A stretch of DNA of 64,000 nt from Plantago major (Eukaryota > Streptophyta > Magnoliopsida > Lamiales > Plantaginaceae). The stretch covers positions 1,674,001 to 1,738,000 of the forward strand of contig JAIFAC010000007.1 of the NCBI GenBank assembly GCA_026545765.1, written 5' to 3'. A program made the position numbers and the translations under genes. Positions 25,542-38,900 of this stretch are shown in pieces (position 1 is the stretch's first letter; every line of letters starts with the position of its first letter). A model generated the notes under the pieces. It had not been told where the DNA came from, made no database searches, and saw nothing but the letters and a program-made list of their open reading frames with translations.

Positions 25542-28500
25542 TAATGACTTATACTGCTTTGTTATGGATTCCATATAATGAAAAGTACTTCTTGGTTGGT
25601 TTAATTCAAGAAGGCTTAAGACTTTCCTCTACATTGCCTCGGTACTTTAAACCTATGATATGCTAGCTGCCTTATAATTCTTTATACTTTATTATGGTTT
25701 ACTCCTTTGGTGCGATCAGGCTATGAAATGACATTCCTTACTTCCCTTAATATAGTCACACTAAATTAGGCTGCTACGTGATCATCAGTACAGTACTTTT
25801 GAGGACTTATCAATCAAATATATTTACATTTTGTTGGATTGACTCTAAAATGCGAGCACCTTATTAAGGGAATTTGCTTATACCGAGACTCCTTTTATTG
25901 TTTGTGTTTTCTAAGGAAAATATTTATACTGTGAAATTCTAAAGTTTTGGGTAATATGAGACAGCAAAAGGGTAGGTTTGTTGCATTATTATGTACTTGT
26001 TTTCTAGTAAAACAATATATCTCTATAGGTAGAAAATATACAAGTCTGGGATATACTTACACTTATATTGACTTCGGCAGTATTAAGAAGGGATTATAGG
26101 AAACAAGGGCAGTATTATGAAAAGTTTCTGGGTAAAGTACACAATGATCTATATTTATAATGACTCCTACAAAACTAAGAACTAGGAAAAGATTTCCATC
26201 TATCACTAAGCATACTAGAGCTTGGGGTTACTACTTATAATAGTGTTCCTTTCCTACTAACCCCTTATTTAGTGTTTTTTCCAACGGACTTTTCCTGGTG
26301 TTTAGTAAAATAGGACCTAAGCTTATTACACAAAACTTATTATTATTTAAATTTTTAAATTTAGGCATAGCATAGAAAATACAAGTATCCTATTTTTTAA
26401 AGAAAGAGAGTAGGCAGGGGTTGTGTGAGATTCCATGAAATATAAATAAATTAAACAGAACAAGTAAGAAAGTAGAGAAGACTCTGTGTATTACAGTTTA
26501 TATAGTACAGTAATAATTTTAGGTTAAATCATATAAAATAAAACTATTATAGTGAGTAGTATATAGGGATTACTTAAGATTGGTAGTACAAAACATTTAA
26601 GAAGTATTTATAAGTAAGAAAGATAAGTAAGGCAAAGAAAGCATATTATATAGCCATTAAAGAGGTATTATAGGAAACACTGTTCACTTAAACTATATTG
26701 GGATTATTCATAAGTGACCAAAGCTAAGAACCCACTATCAATCTATAATTATTTATGTTTGCTTTCCCTACTATAAAGAAAGGAGTGATCTAAGTCTCTA
26801 CATTTCTTCAGTCTTAGTATACTTTTGTCTAGTAGTTCTCTATCTATGTTAGCCAGTTAACCTATTTTTTGTTTATATACTACCTTACAACAATTTCTTT
26901 GTCCTAGTCTATTTACTTACATATGTACCTAATTCTACTAATAGTTCTAACTTTCTAACGTATATTATAATACAAACCTATTTAATCTTTTATACTTAAT
27001 ACTTTATTATTTGGTACTACAACAAGTAACTACATGCCTATGATATCTAGTCATTTTAGAATAAATTAGAAATCTGATCATAAGGGTATGTTTGACATCT
27101 TTTGCTACTAAATGAGTTATATCTTACCTTTTCTAATTTCAAAATGAAATCTAGTTAAAGTAGTAATATCAACACACACATATTTAAGAAATTATTATCA
27201 TAGGTAACTAAAGCTAAGCACAACAAGAAAATAGCTTATAAAGGGAATATAGTGATATGGTTAAGAAAGTTTGCTGTATTATATTACATGATTCGTAGTA
27301 TGTCCACTTCTTGTTTACTTTGGATTATATACTACTTTACTTGTTTGTGATTCCTAACATTCTTATATTTCTAATCACACCCTATTACTTTATAGTACCC
27401 CTAAGTTATGTTTTGGTTGGCTCTTAAGTATTATAAGAAGTACTTGTGTTGACAACTTAAATTACCTATGCATTTTCTAGATAAAGCTTAATCTAACCAT
27501 AACAAAAAAGCTAGACGAAGTTCTAAAAGGAGTACCTTAATTTGGGTATTGCACCAATATAAGATAAAAGAAGAGAGGTGAGAAATAGAAATGATTATTA
27601 CATAGAAGCACCTTATTATGAAATATATCATAGTAGATCCTATAGAACTTATATAGGGTAACTTTGTATAGAACAGCTTAAACAAAAGCAAACCATTTAG
27701 TAAGTAAACTCCTATCCTTCTTAGAGTGGTGAAGACTTATCCTTTGCAATTTAATAATATGAATGATATACATTTAGTATTACATAATACCTATATATCC
27801 TAACCCAACATACACTGTTGTCTTTTCATTATATTATTTATATGCAGTAACTCATAGTACATACAATGTTACACTTACTTCTTAGACATAAACCTTAATA
27901 CTTGGGCTAAACCATTTCTTTCAGAGTACGTTTACTCTAAGCTAGGCGATTATACTTTGTTGTAAGAGTAAAACTTCTAAATTATATAAGATTCCTTAGA
28001 TTCTATACTATGTGTTATGCTATACTACCTGCCCTAAGATTGATTATTTACTAGGAAACCATACTAGATGATGTACATAAATAAATAATTAAACTTAGAA
28101 GATAAAAAAACATAGGGTAAGACATATTAAGTAGTTACACAACATAGAATGAATATTATACTCACAAAGTTAAACTAGAAGAGTTATTGGACAAAAGTAA
28201 ACGAAGGGATCTTAGCTTAGTAATTTTATTTAGGATAAGGTAATAAAGAATCTATTATCCCAGAACAAGTCCATAGGGAACCACCTCTTTCCTCTCTTTA
28301 TGTTAGGTATATTTTCTAATTCTACGTTTCATTCATTAGGAGTCATTACTTAGTCTTTACTTTAAATGGAGTACAATTTTTACAAAGTTTAGAGCAGCTA
28401 GTGTGGTATACCAATTATGTCTTACTAGTTACATAAGGAAAGGAGATAGGAAGCTTTCTTTGATAGGATTAAGTACTACGATGAATAATAAGAATGAGAA

Positions 28501-28700
28501 AAAAGAAAGTAATAGAGTACCCTAAGTATATGTTTCCCTTATAAAGTTAATAGAATTGGAAAGGCAAGCACAAAATAAGTTATGAACTCTTATCATACTA
28601 CGAGGATACTACTTAAGTAAGAAGGGTTCTCTAAGCAAATATTAAAAAGGTGTTAGAGCAAAAACTCCATTATAGGTTATCAAATTATAAGTTACCAAAG

Positions 28701-28716
28701 ATATATATATATATAT
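28701..28716. repeat. (AT)8 microsatellite
   Basis: A perfect alternating AT run of 16 bases in state B DNA. Confidence 0.9.
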
Positions 28717-29077
28717 TTACTAACTAAGGCTAGTATTATATTCATGTCACATCGTAGTTTATAAGCATTCCCTAGTATACCTTCATAAGTATGGGTATAG
28801 TGTTTTAGTATAGTTACCAATTATAGCATAATATGTAGTCTTCCTTGTTTATGGTCTTTTCCTTTATGCGTTGATGAAATCCCCCTCTAATCTAAGAAAT
28901 AAAATGATATACAAATCTTAAGTATACTCTACTTTGAACCTTTGAACTTATGAACACGTCTACTTAATTAGTAATGATCCCTCCCTAACAACTTCTATTT
29001 GAGTTACAAGCTTTTCTCTTAAGTCTATAAATTAATTAGGTAAGTTCTCACTTAATATTGATGACAAGTATCTATGG

Positions 29078-29095
29078 ATTAATTAATTAATTAAT
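29078..29095. repeat. (ATTA)4.5 microsatellite
   Basis: Four and a half perfect ATTA units, 18 bases, in state B DNA. Confidence 0.9.
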
Positions 29096-30502
29096 AAGTA
29101 TACCCTAATTAAATATAGATTACTACGCGAGTTACTCTACTAAATAATAAATTTCTATGTTAGGTTATACACTTATTGTATTTGTTAGAACTATGTATAT
29201 AAAATCAAGTACCTTCATAAGGGAATCTACATAAAATTTGTGGGAAAAATAGAGGGAAAGACTCTTTCTAATTACTTCTAAAAGACATATTTGGAAAAGG
29301 AACGAACTCTATTTATAAGGGGATAATGCATTGTGTTAGGTAAGAAGGACTTTAAGTTGGGTATATCACATCATTTTCTACATGTTCTATATTCTATAAA
29401 ATGTTTGTAAAGGAGTTGGTAAGTTATGGTTGTCTCCTCATAATTGAATTGTGGGTATAGGATGTGCTCTTCTTTATTAGACTATGTTAGACTACACCAA
29501 AGCTAAAATAATGGAACTACTTTTCTATCTTCTTGTTGTTTATAAAATTATAATAGTAATAACTCTAAGTGCACCCTAGTTTTCTCTTTCCTATACATTT
29601 TTATAGATCTATCTTGGATACAAAATTACATTTCTCATACTTAACCAAACATGTGTATATATAACAACAAATAATAGAGATAACTTAATGCAAGATTCTA
29701 AAAAAGAACTTAAAGATGAGTGAGTAAAAACATTAGAAAGTATTATTAGGTAGTACTTCCTGTAATATAGAGAGGAGGAATACTTGTGAATAAATGCTAT
29801 CATTTTGTTTTGTATTACAATGCCTAGAGTATGGAGTAAAAAATATCTTATTATAGAATTAGAACTTGAACTTACGTATTATGGTATTAATTGTAGTCTT
29901 ATTACTTAGTAGTTTTAGTCTTATTTAGGTGTATTATATACTTATTTCTATGACTGATCCTTCCTTGTATGGTATATTTTTCACACATCTCTTATAAACA
30001 CTAGCAAGGGTACTAAGTTATTATAGTTTCTAACCCAAAGCTAAAGTTAGCCTAGTAAAGAGAAAGTATATGAAAGTGTCTCTAGTTCTAAATTCTAAAT
30101 TAGAGTAATATAGGAATCCCCTAACAAAAATGGTTGTTATTATGTGTGCTCAAATAATTGAAATACAAGTATAAGCGTACATTACCTAGGTCTGGTCTTG
30201 GCATATAAGCATATCAAAGAAAGAGTGATTTGGGTTAAGGAATATTGTTACATATCAAAGTAACTCTAAGCCTAGTATTAGTATAGAACTAGTATAGAAA
30301 AATAATATAAATATAAGTAATTACCTTATGCAGCTACCTTGTTGAGTTATATTGGAACAACTACCATGTATAGCGAACTCCCTTTTATGTACTAAGTATG
30401 TATAATTTCTAGTGTGTACTAACCATAGATAAGATTTCACCCTTGATAGTACTTGTAGTAATAAATATTGTCATGTAAATTATTATAGCTAAGTATATAT
30501 AA

Positions 30503-30533
30503 TTAATTATAAGTCCTTAATTATAAGTCCTTA
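30503..30533. repeat. 14-bp perfect tandem duplication
   Basis: TTAATTATAAGTCC is present twice, followed by TTA that begins a third copy. Confidence 0.92.
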
Positions 30534-33500
30534 GTTTAAGAAGAGCCCATATAAGTTTGGTTGTCAACTCATTACCCTTTTTGGATTTCATAGGGAAACC
30601 TCAAGTATTTAAAGTATTGTCTAGTCTATTAGAGGATAAGTCTCATGTTAAAGTAAAGATATTTCCTAAGACAAGTATTCTAATAAAAGTATAAAGATAA
30701 GCTAAGTTATAAGCTGTGTGTGTCCCTTGTAGTTAAGAGGTTAAAAGGTATAAAAAAGTATGTATAACACCTAAGAAGTCAAATAGAATATGTGTTTAGA
30801 AGCCTACCTAATTATAAGTCCCAATATAATGCCTTTACTAAATAATGTATTGATTCGCCTGTACTACTAATACTACTAAGTCCTATACTCTACAAATGTC
30901 AACACGTGTTTAGGTAAGTCCTCTCTTCAGATTTACTATATTTTATTTTTGAGGTACATCTTTATATATAGGTTTGCTCTATACTTTGGATAATGAAGTA
31001 CTATATATAAACAAATATAAATTGAATTGAAAGGAAACAACATATTTTACGTGATCGTTTGGTATATTTTATTCTTCGTTTATAATAATGCTTATAATCC
31101 GATATTTGTTCTCTGCCATTTTAGAAGTAGCGCGTGTATTATGCCAGTTGTAGGCCACCTAACAAATTGCCTTTTGCTATGTATACGTACTTTGGATGAA
31201 ATTCTTATATTATATAATAAATAACTTATTTTATATTTATATAATAAATATAATAAGTCGAACGTGGGAGAAATATATACTATATACAATATACAATGAC
31301 TTCTAAAAGACTTCTTTCTAAAAAAAAAGTAAAATCTAAGGGACGTTTATGCTGGGAAATATTTAGTAGTTACCATACCCATAGGACGTATTATTAAGGA
31401 TATGCTTAGAAAAGAAACTTAGTGATAAGATAAAAAAATAATAATTAGCAGAAACTGGATATGCTCTATCTATATAAATAAAGAAAGATAATAAGGAAAA
31501 AAGGCACACACACACATACTATAATTGGGTTAAACTTCTTTGTCAATACATGTCACAAGTTATCTTCTAATGGTATAGGATATTTTGTGAATAGTTCTCT
31601 TTCTATCTTCCAAAACTTTTTAAGGGCGTGTCTAAGGATACATTGTCTTTCTAGATCATAAGTAGTTGTGGCTTAGCTATGTGTTACAATAGAAAAGTAC
31701 TCTAGCTTATTAAGTAAAGGGATTGAGTGTGTCTTAATAGAAATAGTCATAGTACAAAAAGAATAGTTGTAAGTGTACGGTGGTTCCTTAACTAAAGTAA
31801 GACATAGTATTCCCTGATAAGACAACAAAATATTATTATAGATGTATAAGCACAATCAAAAACAGAATAGGACTTCTTAGGTATTTTAGGTACTCTTTAT
31901 TACTATGCTAATAAGGTATTCCTGGTAAAACATATTTTCTATTTAGTTTGCTTAGATATTCCTCATAAAAAAGCGAGGGTATGGGACTCCTCTAATATCT
32001 TTGGTTCTTGGCATACATTGTTATAGTGTACTTCTTAGTAGATCTTTTTACCTTTGTGATATAATTCTAGGAATGTTTGTACATATAAATATTATAAATA
32101 TATAAAGGATAACTTTGATTGAGCTCTTTAACCAAAACTTTATTCTTTGCTTTACTCTTGCTCCTAACATAGAATCTTTATTTCCTTAACACGTGTAGGG
32201 TTTTACTTTACTTAGTACTTTTAACAACAAGATCATTTTATGGGTATTACAAAGAGGGAGGGTTTAGTACATGCTTAGAATTCTCATTTATAAAATTATA
32301 TACATTGCTCGCAAAAGGTAGCATATCTCTTACTTAATTAACCATGATGACTATAAGTATAATAATATCTTACACGAAGACTACTATGACTATAAAGTAC
32401 ATACATATTATTGTTTCTAAAAGAGGGGAACTAAAGAGTAATTCTTAGCTCGTTATGGATGCACTACTATCACAAGACATGTTTCTATTTCATTTTATAT
32501 GCCTACGATCTCTATAATTACTTAATCCTATGACAAGTTCTATTTTCCCTTAGTGTTATCTTGTTCTCTTACCAACGCTCCTTATATTTATATATATATA
32601 TTTATTTAATACTATTTACTTAGACCAAGTACCTACCTATTAATTGTTACATGCTTATACAGGTAAACATTACTCCACCTAGATTCTTCATTTAACCCAG
32701 GAAAGACTAGATACGTGTACTATAAGATGGTATTTGTAATATTTGTAATTAAGTATAGAATATAACAGGTTATAGCGTGCTTTCATTATTTTACTTTGGA
32801 ACATCTTTCCTTTAACTAAATTAAGGGTAGTATCATGTAAGAGTCTAGTAATAGGAGTCATTTAGTTAGGATTCATATAAGGCATGTAGGCATGTAATAA
32901 ATACTAAGGGAATATAAGTATAAAATACAAAGAATTTCTAAGCTAAACTCAGCTAAATTAAGTATCATAAGGGATTAGAGTTCTATGCATAGCTATTTAC
33001 TTAGTGTGCAGACTCTATATATAATAACATCGACTCGTACTTAATAATGATTGGCTAGAAATGCTGTAGGTAATTATAAAATATAGGAATGACTACTATA
33101 AAATTACACGAGGGAATACTACTATATATAACCCTTTAAATTACTAACTAGATTCTATAATATCCCATATAAAGTCTTCTCTTATAAAGCTAAATGTATA
33201 TAAAATCTACCTTACTTGGATAAAGATTCTATTCTATACCCCTTAACCTAATAAATGTTGGAAAGCACAACCTAAGATACTATACAAATTTAGTTAACCC
33301 AAAGTAATAGCACTAATAATTTATTTATCACAAGTAATACCTAAGTGGTCTTCATATTAGAGTAAGTACATAAGCATGTGCCTCAAAACAAAAAGTAAAG
33401 ATAAGTGAGCTAGAACAAGTTACAAATGATATAAAACTATGTTCATAGTACCTTTCACATGATATTTATTAGTTGGTATAGGATTTGACTATTACATATT

Positions 33501-34615
33501 ATACACTATACACGTCTATTTGTTGTTGACTCATTTTATTCTTTGATTAAGTATCCTTCATCTAGTACATGTTCTATAATTATATCTCTACGAGTTAACC
33601 AGGATTCTACTCTCTTAGTTAGTTCTTTGTCTAGCCATAGTACTCTTTCTTAGTAAAAATAATACACGAGTATAGGACTTAATTCTTGATGTTATTTATA
33701 GGGTGTTGTCATATAGAACCCTTGTTTAGGAATACTAAAATAATTGGAAGTGTAATAAGTTTATGCCATCAAGTATGAAAGAAGATAGGAAAGGGAAAAT
33801 GTAGCGCTACTAGGAGGGTATTTCTTATAAGTTGTAAAGTATGTACTAAAATGTCTAGCATATAAATATAATAAAAAAGACTTTGTAAGAGTAAAGAGAC
33901 TATTATTGTCTAACCCTAGCTAGTAATATAATTCCAATAGAAATTTATTTGTAAGAGCTAAGTATATAGATTTACTAAGGAGTTCTCTTTATAAGACTTC
34001 AAATATATTTCATTACCAAAACAAGATCTATGAGAAAAAAAAGGGAAACCAAGAGTAAGCATAGAAGGGAGATACTTCATGTTAAGACAATGCTTTTACT
34101 ATAATTTTATGGGGCAGTGAGTGTTAGAATAAAAAGAAGTTAAACAACTATAGACATGTACCTATAAAAACAAGAGTTTAAAAATTGTAATATGGAGGAG
34201 GCATAATTAATAGCTACCCTTTTTGAATACATATAATAGTGGCTTATATACATTGTAGATCTAAGACAAAGATGGAATTGCTTATGACTTATAGTTGTTA
34301 TGATAGAACTCTTTCTTTTCACTGGGGTACCTTTACTTGTTCCTTATTAGACTTAGGTAGTTCTTCTATTCTCTCTATTCATTGAAATGTAAGCTAGTTA
34401 TGTATGATAGTACCTTTGAGTTGTCCCTTAAGTCTTGGCAAGTAAATCACTAAGGGTATCCTCCTATATAATTTGAGTCCTATACTAAGAAGAGTTAACT
34501 AAGGCATGTATGCGTTATAAGATATAAGTAGACTTTGTAGACTGACTATGTGTCCTATAATGGAAAGGAGAAAGTAACAAGAATAATACCACAACAAATA
34601 AAAGGTAGGGTTATT

Positions 34616-34637
34616 AATAAGAGTAGAATAAGAGTAG
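34616..34637. repeat. 11-bp perfect tandem duplication
   Basis: AATAAGAGTAG is present twice, followed by a degenerate third unit (aaagagtaag). Confidence 0.9.
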
Positions 34638-35925
34638 AAAGAGTAAGATGTGTCCCATATAGAGTACTAAGGCCTAGTATTGGGAAATAATGGAAATAAC
34701 TTAGTATGCCTTTACTTTATGAGGTGAGATATAAATAAGATCAATACTAACTAATAGAATCAACAAGTACTATAAATCAAAGCAATAAGCCATCATAAGT
34801 ATTTACAAACAATACCATAGAGAAGAAAGAGCGTACCCCGTATCAGCATATGAATCCTATAACACCAGAAGGTTATTCATGTCTAAACTTTTACCCGGAT
34901 CTAGTATTAAGAAAGTATCCCTAATAAATGTATTTAGTCTATGTAGTCCTTTAACAATATAAAATTATATTAAGGGTTAGTAGAGAACATGCCATTTGTG
35001 TTTGGTGTTACGTTCATGTAGTTTCATATATAGTCCTTCATATAGTGTTGGGTAGATTAGTATTATCACAAGGAGTAGTTAAGTAAGGAAAGATACATGG
35101 TTTAAGTACTTAATTAAGCGATAGAAAGATACAATACAACTATAAATAATAAGGAAGACTTAGTCGTGCACGTAGAAGCCTATTTCTCTAAGAAGACCAA
35201 GAATTATATGGGTATTTATATGGCGTATACGTCTATAATTGTGAGAAAGACGTGAATGGGTTAGAACAAATAAATGTACAAGTGTGCGCCTACAACCAAA
35301 TATTTGTATATAAGTGGATAAGAAGATGGAAGGGAAAAGACAAGATAGAGGAAAACAATAAACATAGGTAAGAACGTTCATAACAATACATAACGTGTTC
35401 GTACATAATACATCGTGGACTTATTAAAGACTTATTTAAGGTTTAAGGCGAGTACTCTTATAACTCCTAAGTAATCCTACTAAACAATTTAAGTCATTTT
35501 AGTAAAATATTTTAGTAAAGCAAAGAAATACATATTCGTCTTAAGCCACTTCTAATAGAAGCAGTACACCTATATAATCTTAACACTTATTAGATAGCTT
35601 TTACTTGGATTTCATATAGGTCTAATACATAACTCCTATTCTTTACACTATATATAGATAATACACTACTTTATGTACCCACCCAATTCCTATATAGCTT
35701 AGCTAGCATCATATCATAGCTTGACGTCTCTTTTAGGATGTGTTTCCCTAAGTACTACACTCAATCCTCTTAGTATAAGTTAGCTAATATTCTTAAGTAC
35801 TTAAAGATCATAGCGAAATAAAAGTTATATGGATGTATACTAACAAAAACATGAGTTCATTTAAACATAATGTGTTAGAGCCCATAATTACTAAGACGCG
35901 TTTTGTATAAAGAAATGAGCCTTGT

Positions 35926-35945
35926 TTGTAAATTTAAATTTACAA
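35926..35945. repeat. perfect 20-bp AT-rich palindrome
   Basis: TTGTAAATTTAAATTTACAA is a perfect palindrome in the state B block. The sequence just to its right repeats its right half in part (caatttaaatta). Its low complexity makes chance or slippage more likely than for the one at 52526. Confidence 0.9.
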
Positions 35946-38900
35946 TTTAAATTATAGTATAGACAGTAACTCGTATATATATGAGAATTACTTCTTAGGT
36001 AACAAAGCTATATAAAACCTAGGCATTAAGTCTATAATACTACTACTAACTCCTTTCTCTAGATTAGGCACACGTTGCTAAGTTACATACCTTATACTTT
36101 AGTACCATACTCTTTTTGTAGACCATTATTAATTGAATTTATATATATAATACCCTTCACAACTACTCCTTGTTGTGATGTTTAACCAAATATTCTTAGT
36201 AATCTTAGTATGCAAAGAACACCAACCTATAGAGTAAGGTATAGCTAGCATTTCCTATAAATAATGGAAGAGAAGAATATGGAAAGCGATTGTATTTGTT
36301 GTATTATGTTTAGTATATGCTACGTATAAATCTACTATATATAGTACTGGGGACTCTTATTTATAACTAAATAAGGTAACTTCTCTCTTATTTGTATCTT
36401 GTGTTGCTGCATACATAATATAACTTGGTCTTGTTTCTTTACCTATATACTTTCTTTTTGGATACATGTATAATTCTTATTTGAAATACTATAAGCATAT
36501 AATACCTCGCCTTTATAATAACCTTACCTTAGAGACAGTTTACTTATATGACTACCCTTTCTATTTATACTTAGCTCACTACTTGACTTATATTATTTAC
36601 CTTACTACTATTACTTATACTTTACTTTGGTTTAGATAGCATAGCTTATAGAACATCTAGGAATATTCATATATTATTTAGAAGACAACATAGAAGAAAC
36701 TAGTTAACCCAGCAAAGGATTCGTATTTAATATAACCCATAAGGTAGTGCGTTTTAGGATAACATGTACACAAATAGAGTATATTACAAAACAAGGTATA
36801 GAAGGATTATAGTATTAAGTTAAAAAAGAGTATGCTTAAGAAAATCCGGGTAGGTGTCATTATAGAGTACACTGCCTAAGAGATATCCTATATCCTAAAA
36901 AATAATTAGTAAAGACAAGTTTATAAAAGAACATTATTATCTAGTAAATAAATCTCGTAGCTTATATTTGAGTACACATTATATAAATATTACAGAGTGA
37001 GTAAGGCATCTTCTTTTCTACACCCGTAGGTTCCTCTTGTTTGGACTATAAAGTAATGCACCAATAACTCATAACATATCTTCTTTACGTTGACTAAGAA
37101 CTATATTAAAAATGAAAGGACTTCTCTATACTTCATTGAGTACATGCCTCTAATTAGATATATCTCTTCTAAGATAAGCATTTCTTTACATTACATAACA
37201 CCTAACCACAACCAAATGCACCTAAGTAACACCTATAAATTCAACTAAGATTATAACATACAAAGTTAAGTGAAGTAGAGTACCCCGATTATTAAAGATC
37301 AATAAGGGAGTTCATAAATATAGTTACTATTAAAAATATAGAAGGATAGTACACAGTATAAGAAGCTTATAAAAATAGACTAGTGCGGGAAAAAGGAAAC
37401 ATGTTCATCTAAAAATACTATAGTAGTTATTATAAAGACTTAGTAGAGGAATCATATAACACAGCTAGTAGCATATAGTACAGCATAGTACACAAGGGAT
37501 TATCTATGAAATATTATACAAATCCTACAAAATACTTACCAATTGGGTTTTCTTTTTATTTAGTACTACTGGAGTCAATAATGGCCTATATTTATCTAAT
37601 CTATTTGTTGGATCACTAAGAATGGAGTCTTGTTAATCTTTGGTATGCTTATTCCTATCCTCCCTTTTCTACTTTATTTTTGGTGTTGTGCTCTAAATTT
37701 AGTAAGCTCTCTCCTTTTGTCTCATGTAAGTGAAATACTTATACTGGCTTTTAGTAATAGAAAATACCTTGCTAGATTCCTAGAAATAAAATGCTTGGAA
37801 TATAGTGCATACTTAGTTAGAATAGTTAGTTAGAGGAATTAAAATAGAAGGGAAGTACTCATACTAGAACTAGAAGTAACCAGTAACAACATAAGAGAAG
37901 TATACCTTACTACAAAGAAAAGATAAGTACCACCTTGAAGAAGAAATCATTGTATAGCATAAAACATAGCTTAGTCCTAAAGTTCTCCTTTTCAAATTCT
38001 ATATCCTTGTCAAGTTATATTCCTAGTCCTTACTACTATGAGTTCTATTTGTCCTATAGAGCTATTCCTAAAAGATATATAATATAAAGAGAAATACTGG
38101 GGAAGTAAACTAAAATTCTATACTTAGTGGTTAATAAATATGATTAGTGTTAGAGATTGGGCCATTACTAATAGAGAGCTATATATAATATCCCTTGCTA
38201 TGTCTTATCCAAGAAAAATAAATAAATATAGGTGTCTTCTCTAAAATATGTTTATCTATATACTCCCTCTACATACTCCCTTTTACTATAAGTTGTTCTT
38301 TGCTAAGTGACCCATAACTAAATATAAGACTATAAGTAAAGAAGGAATTGGGAGAGAACCTATCATTAGTTAAGATAGTATAATCTCTTAAGTAAGCATT
38401 AAATGGTTATGATGAAGTATTATATGTTAAAATAAGAAGCTTATATATAACCTATTCCTTAAAGTTACTTATAAAGAGAGTACCGAAAAGAAATGGTGTT
38501 GTATAGAAATATACCTTTAGTGTACTAAGACAAGAGAGAAGCTTACCTTAATTCAAGTAAATGTACTATAAAAGAAGTTTTTTGTAATACCTAGATTTTA
38601 TATGTTTCTATAAGCTAAATACTAAGTCCTAGCTATAATGTAGTTACCTTTTTATTTATATGCTGTACCTTGCTCTTGACCGATATAGGAATTTTAATGG
38701 AACACCTTTACTCATAAATTCTTAGGACTAGTCTTGTTAGGGAATCTTGATATAGCATAAATGATTCTTTGTGTAGTTAAACTAGTATACTTTCATAAAA
38801 TATTAGGAGAGTCTTGTAATCATAGTCGAGTGGGATAAACATATCTTATAAGTTCTTAGCTCATGTGGAAATAGTAAATAGATAATTGAACAATCCTAAA

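Larger units (their letters stand above)
21741..26300. other. gene-free AT-rich segment, state A, with best decayed-frame candidate
   Basis: CpG is frequent in 21900-24400 and thins toward 26 kb. This part contains the longest open frames of the window (plus strand, 24930-25211 and 25272-25469, in the same frame) and an 87-codon frame at 23451-23714 that is lysine- and phenylalanine-rich and starts only at TTG. Perfect tandem duplications occur at 23238 and 23315. No functional gene can be supported. Confidence 0.5.

Noticed and set aside
16486-37833. Open frames of 60-74 codons scattered through the state B blocks (for example 16486-16710 plus, 35160-35381 minus, 37630-37833 plus)
   Set aside because: Hydrophobic and tyrosine/isoleucine-rich translations typical of AT-rich non-coding DNA. 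None has a domain or gene context, and fewer such frames occur than base composition alone predicts.
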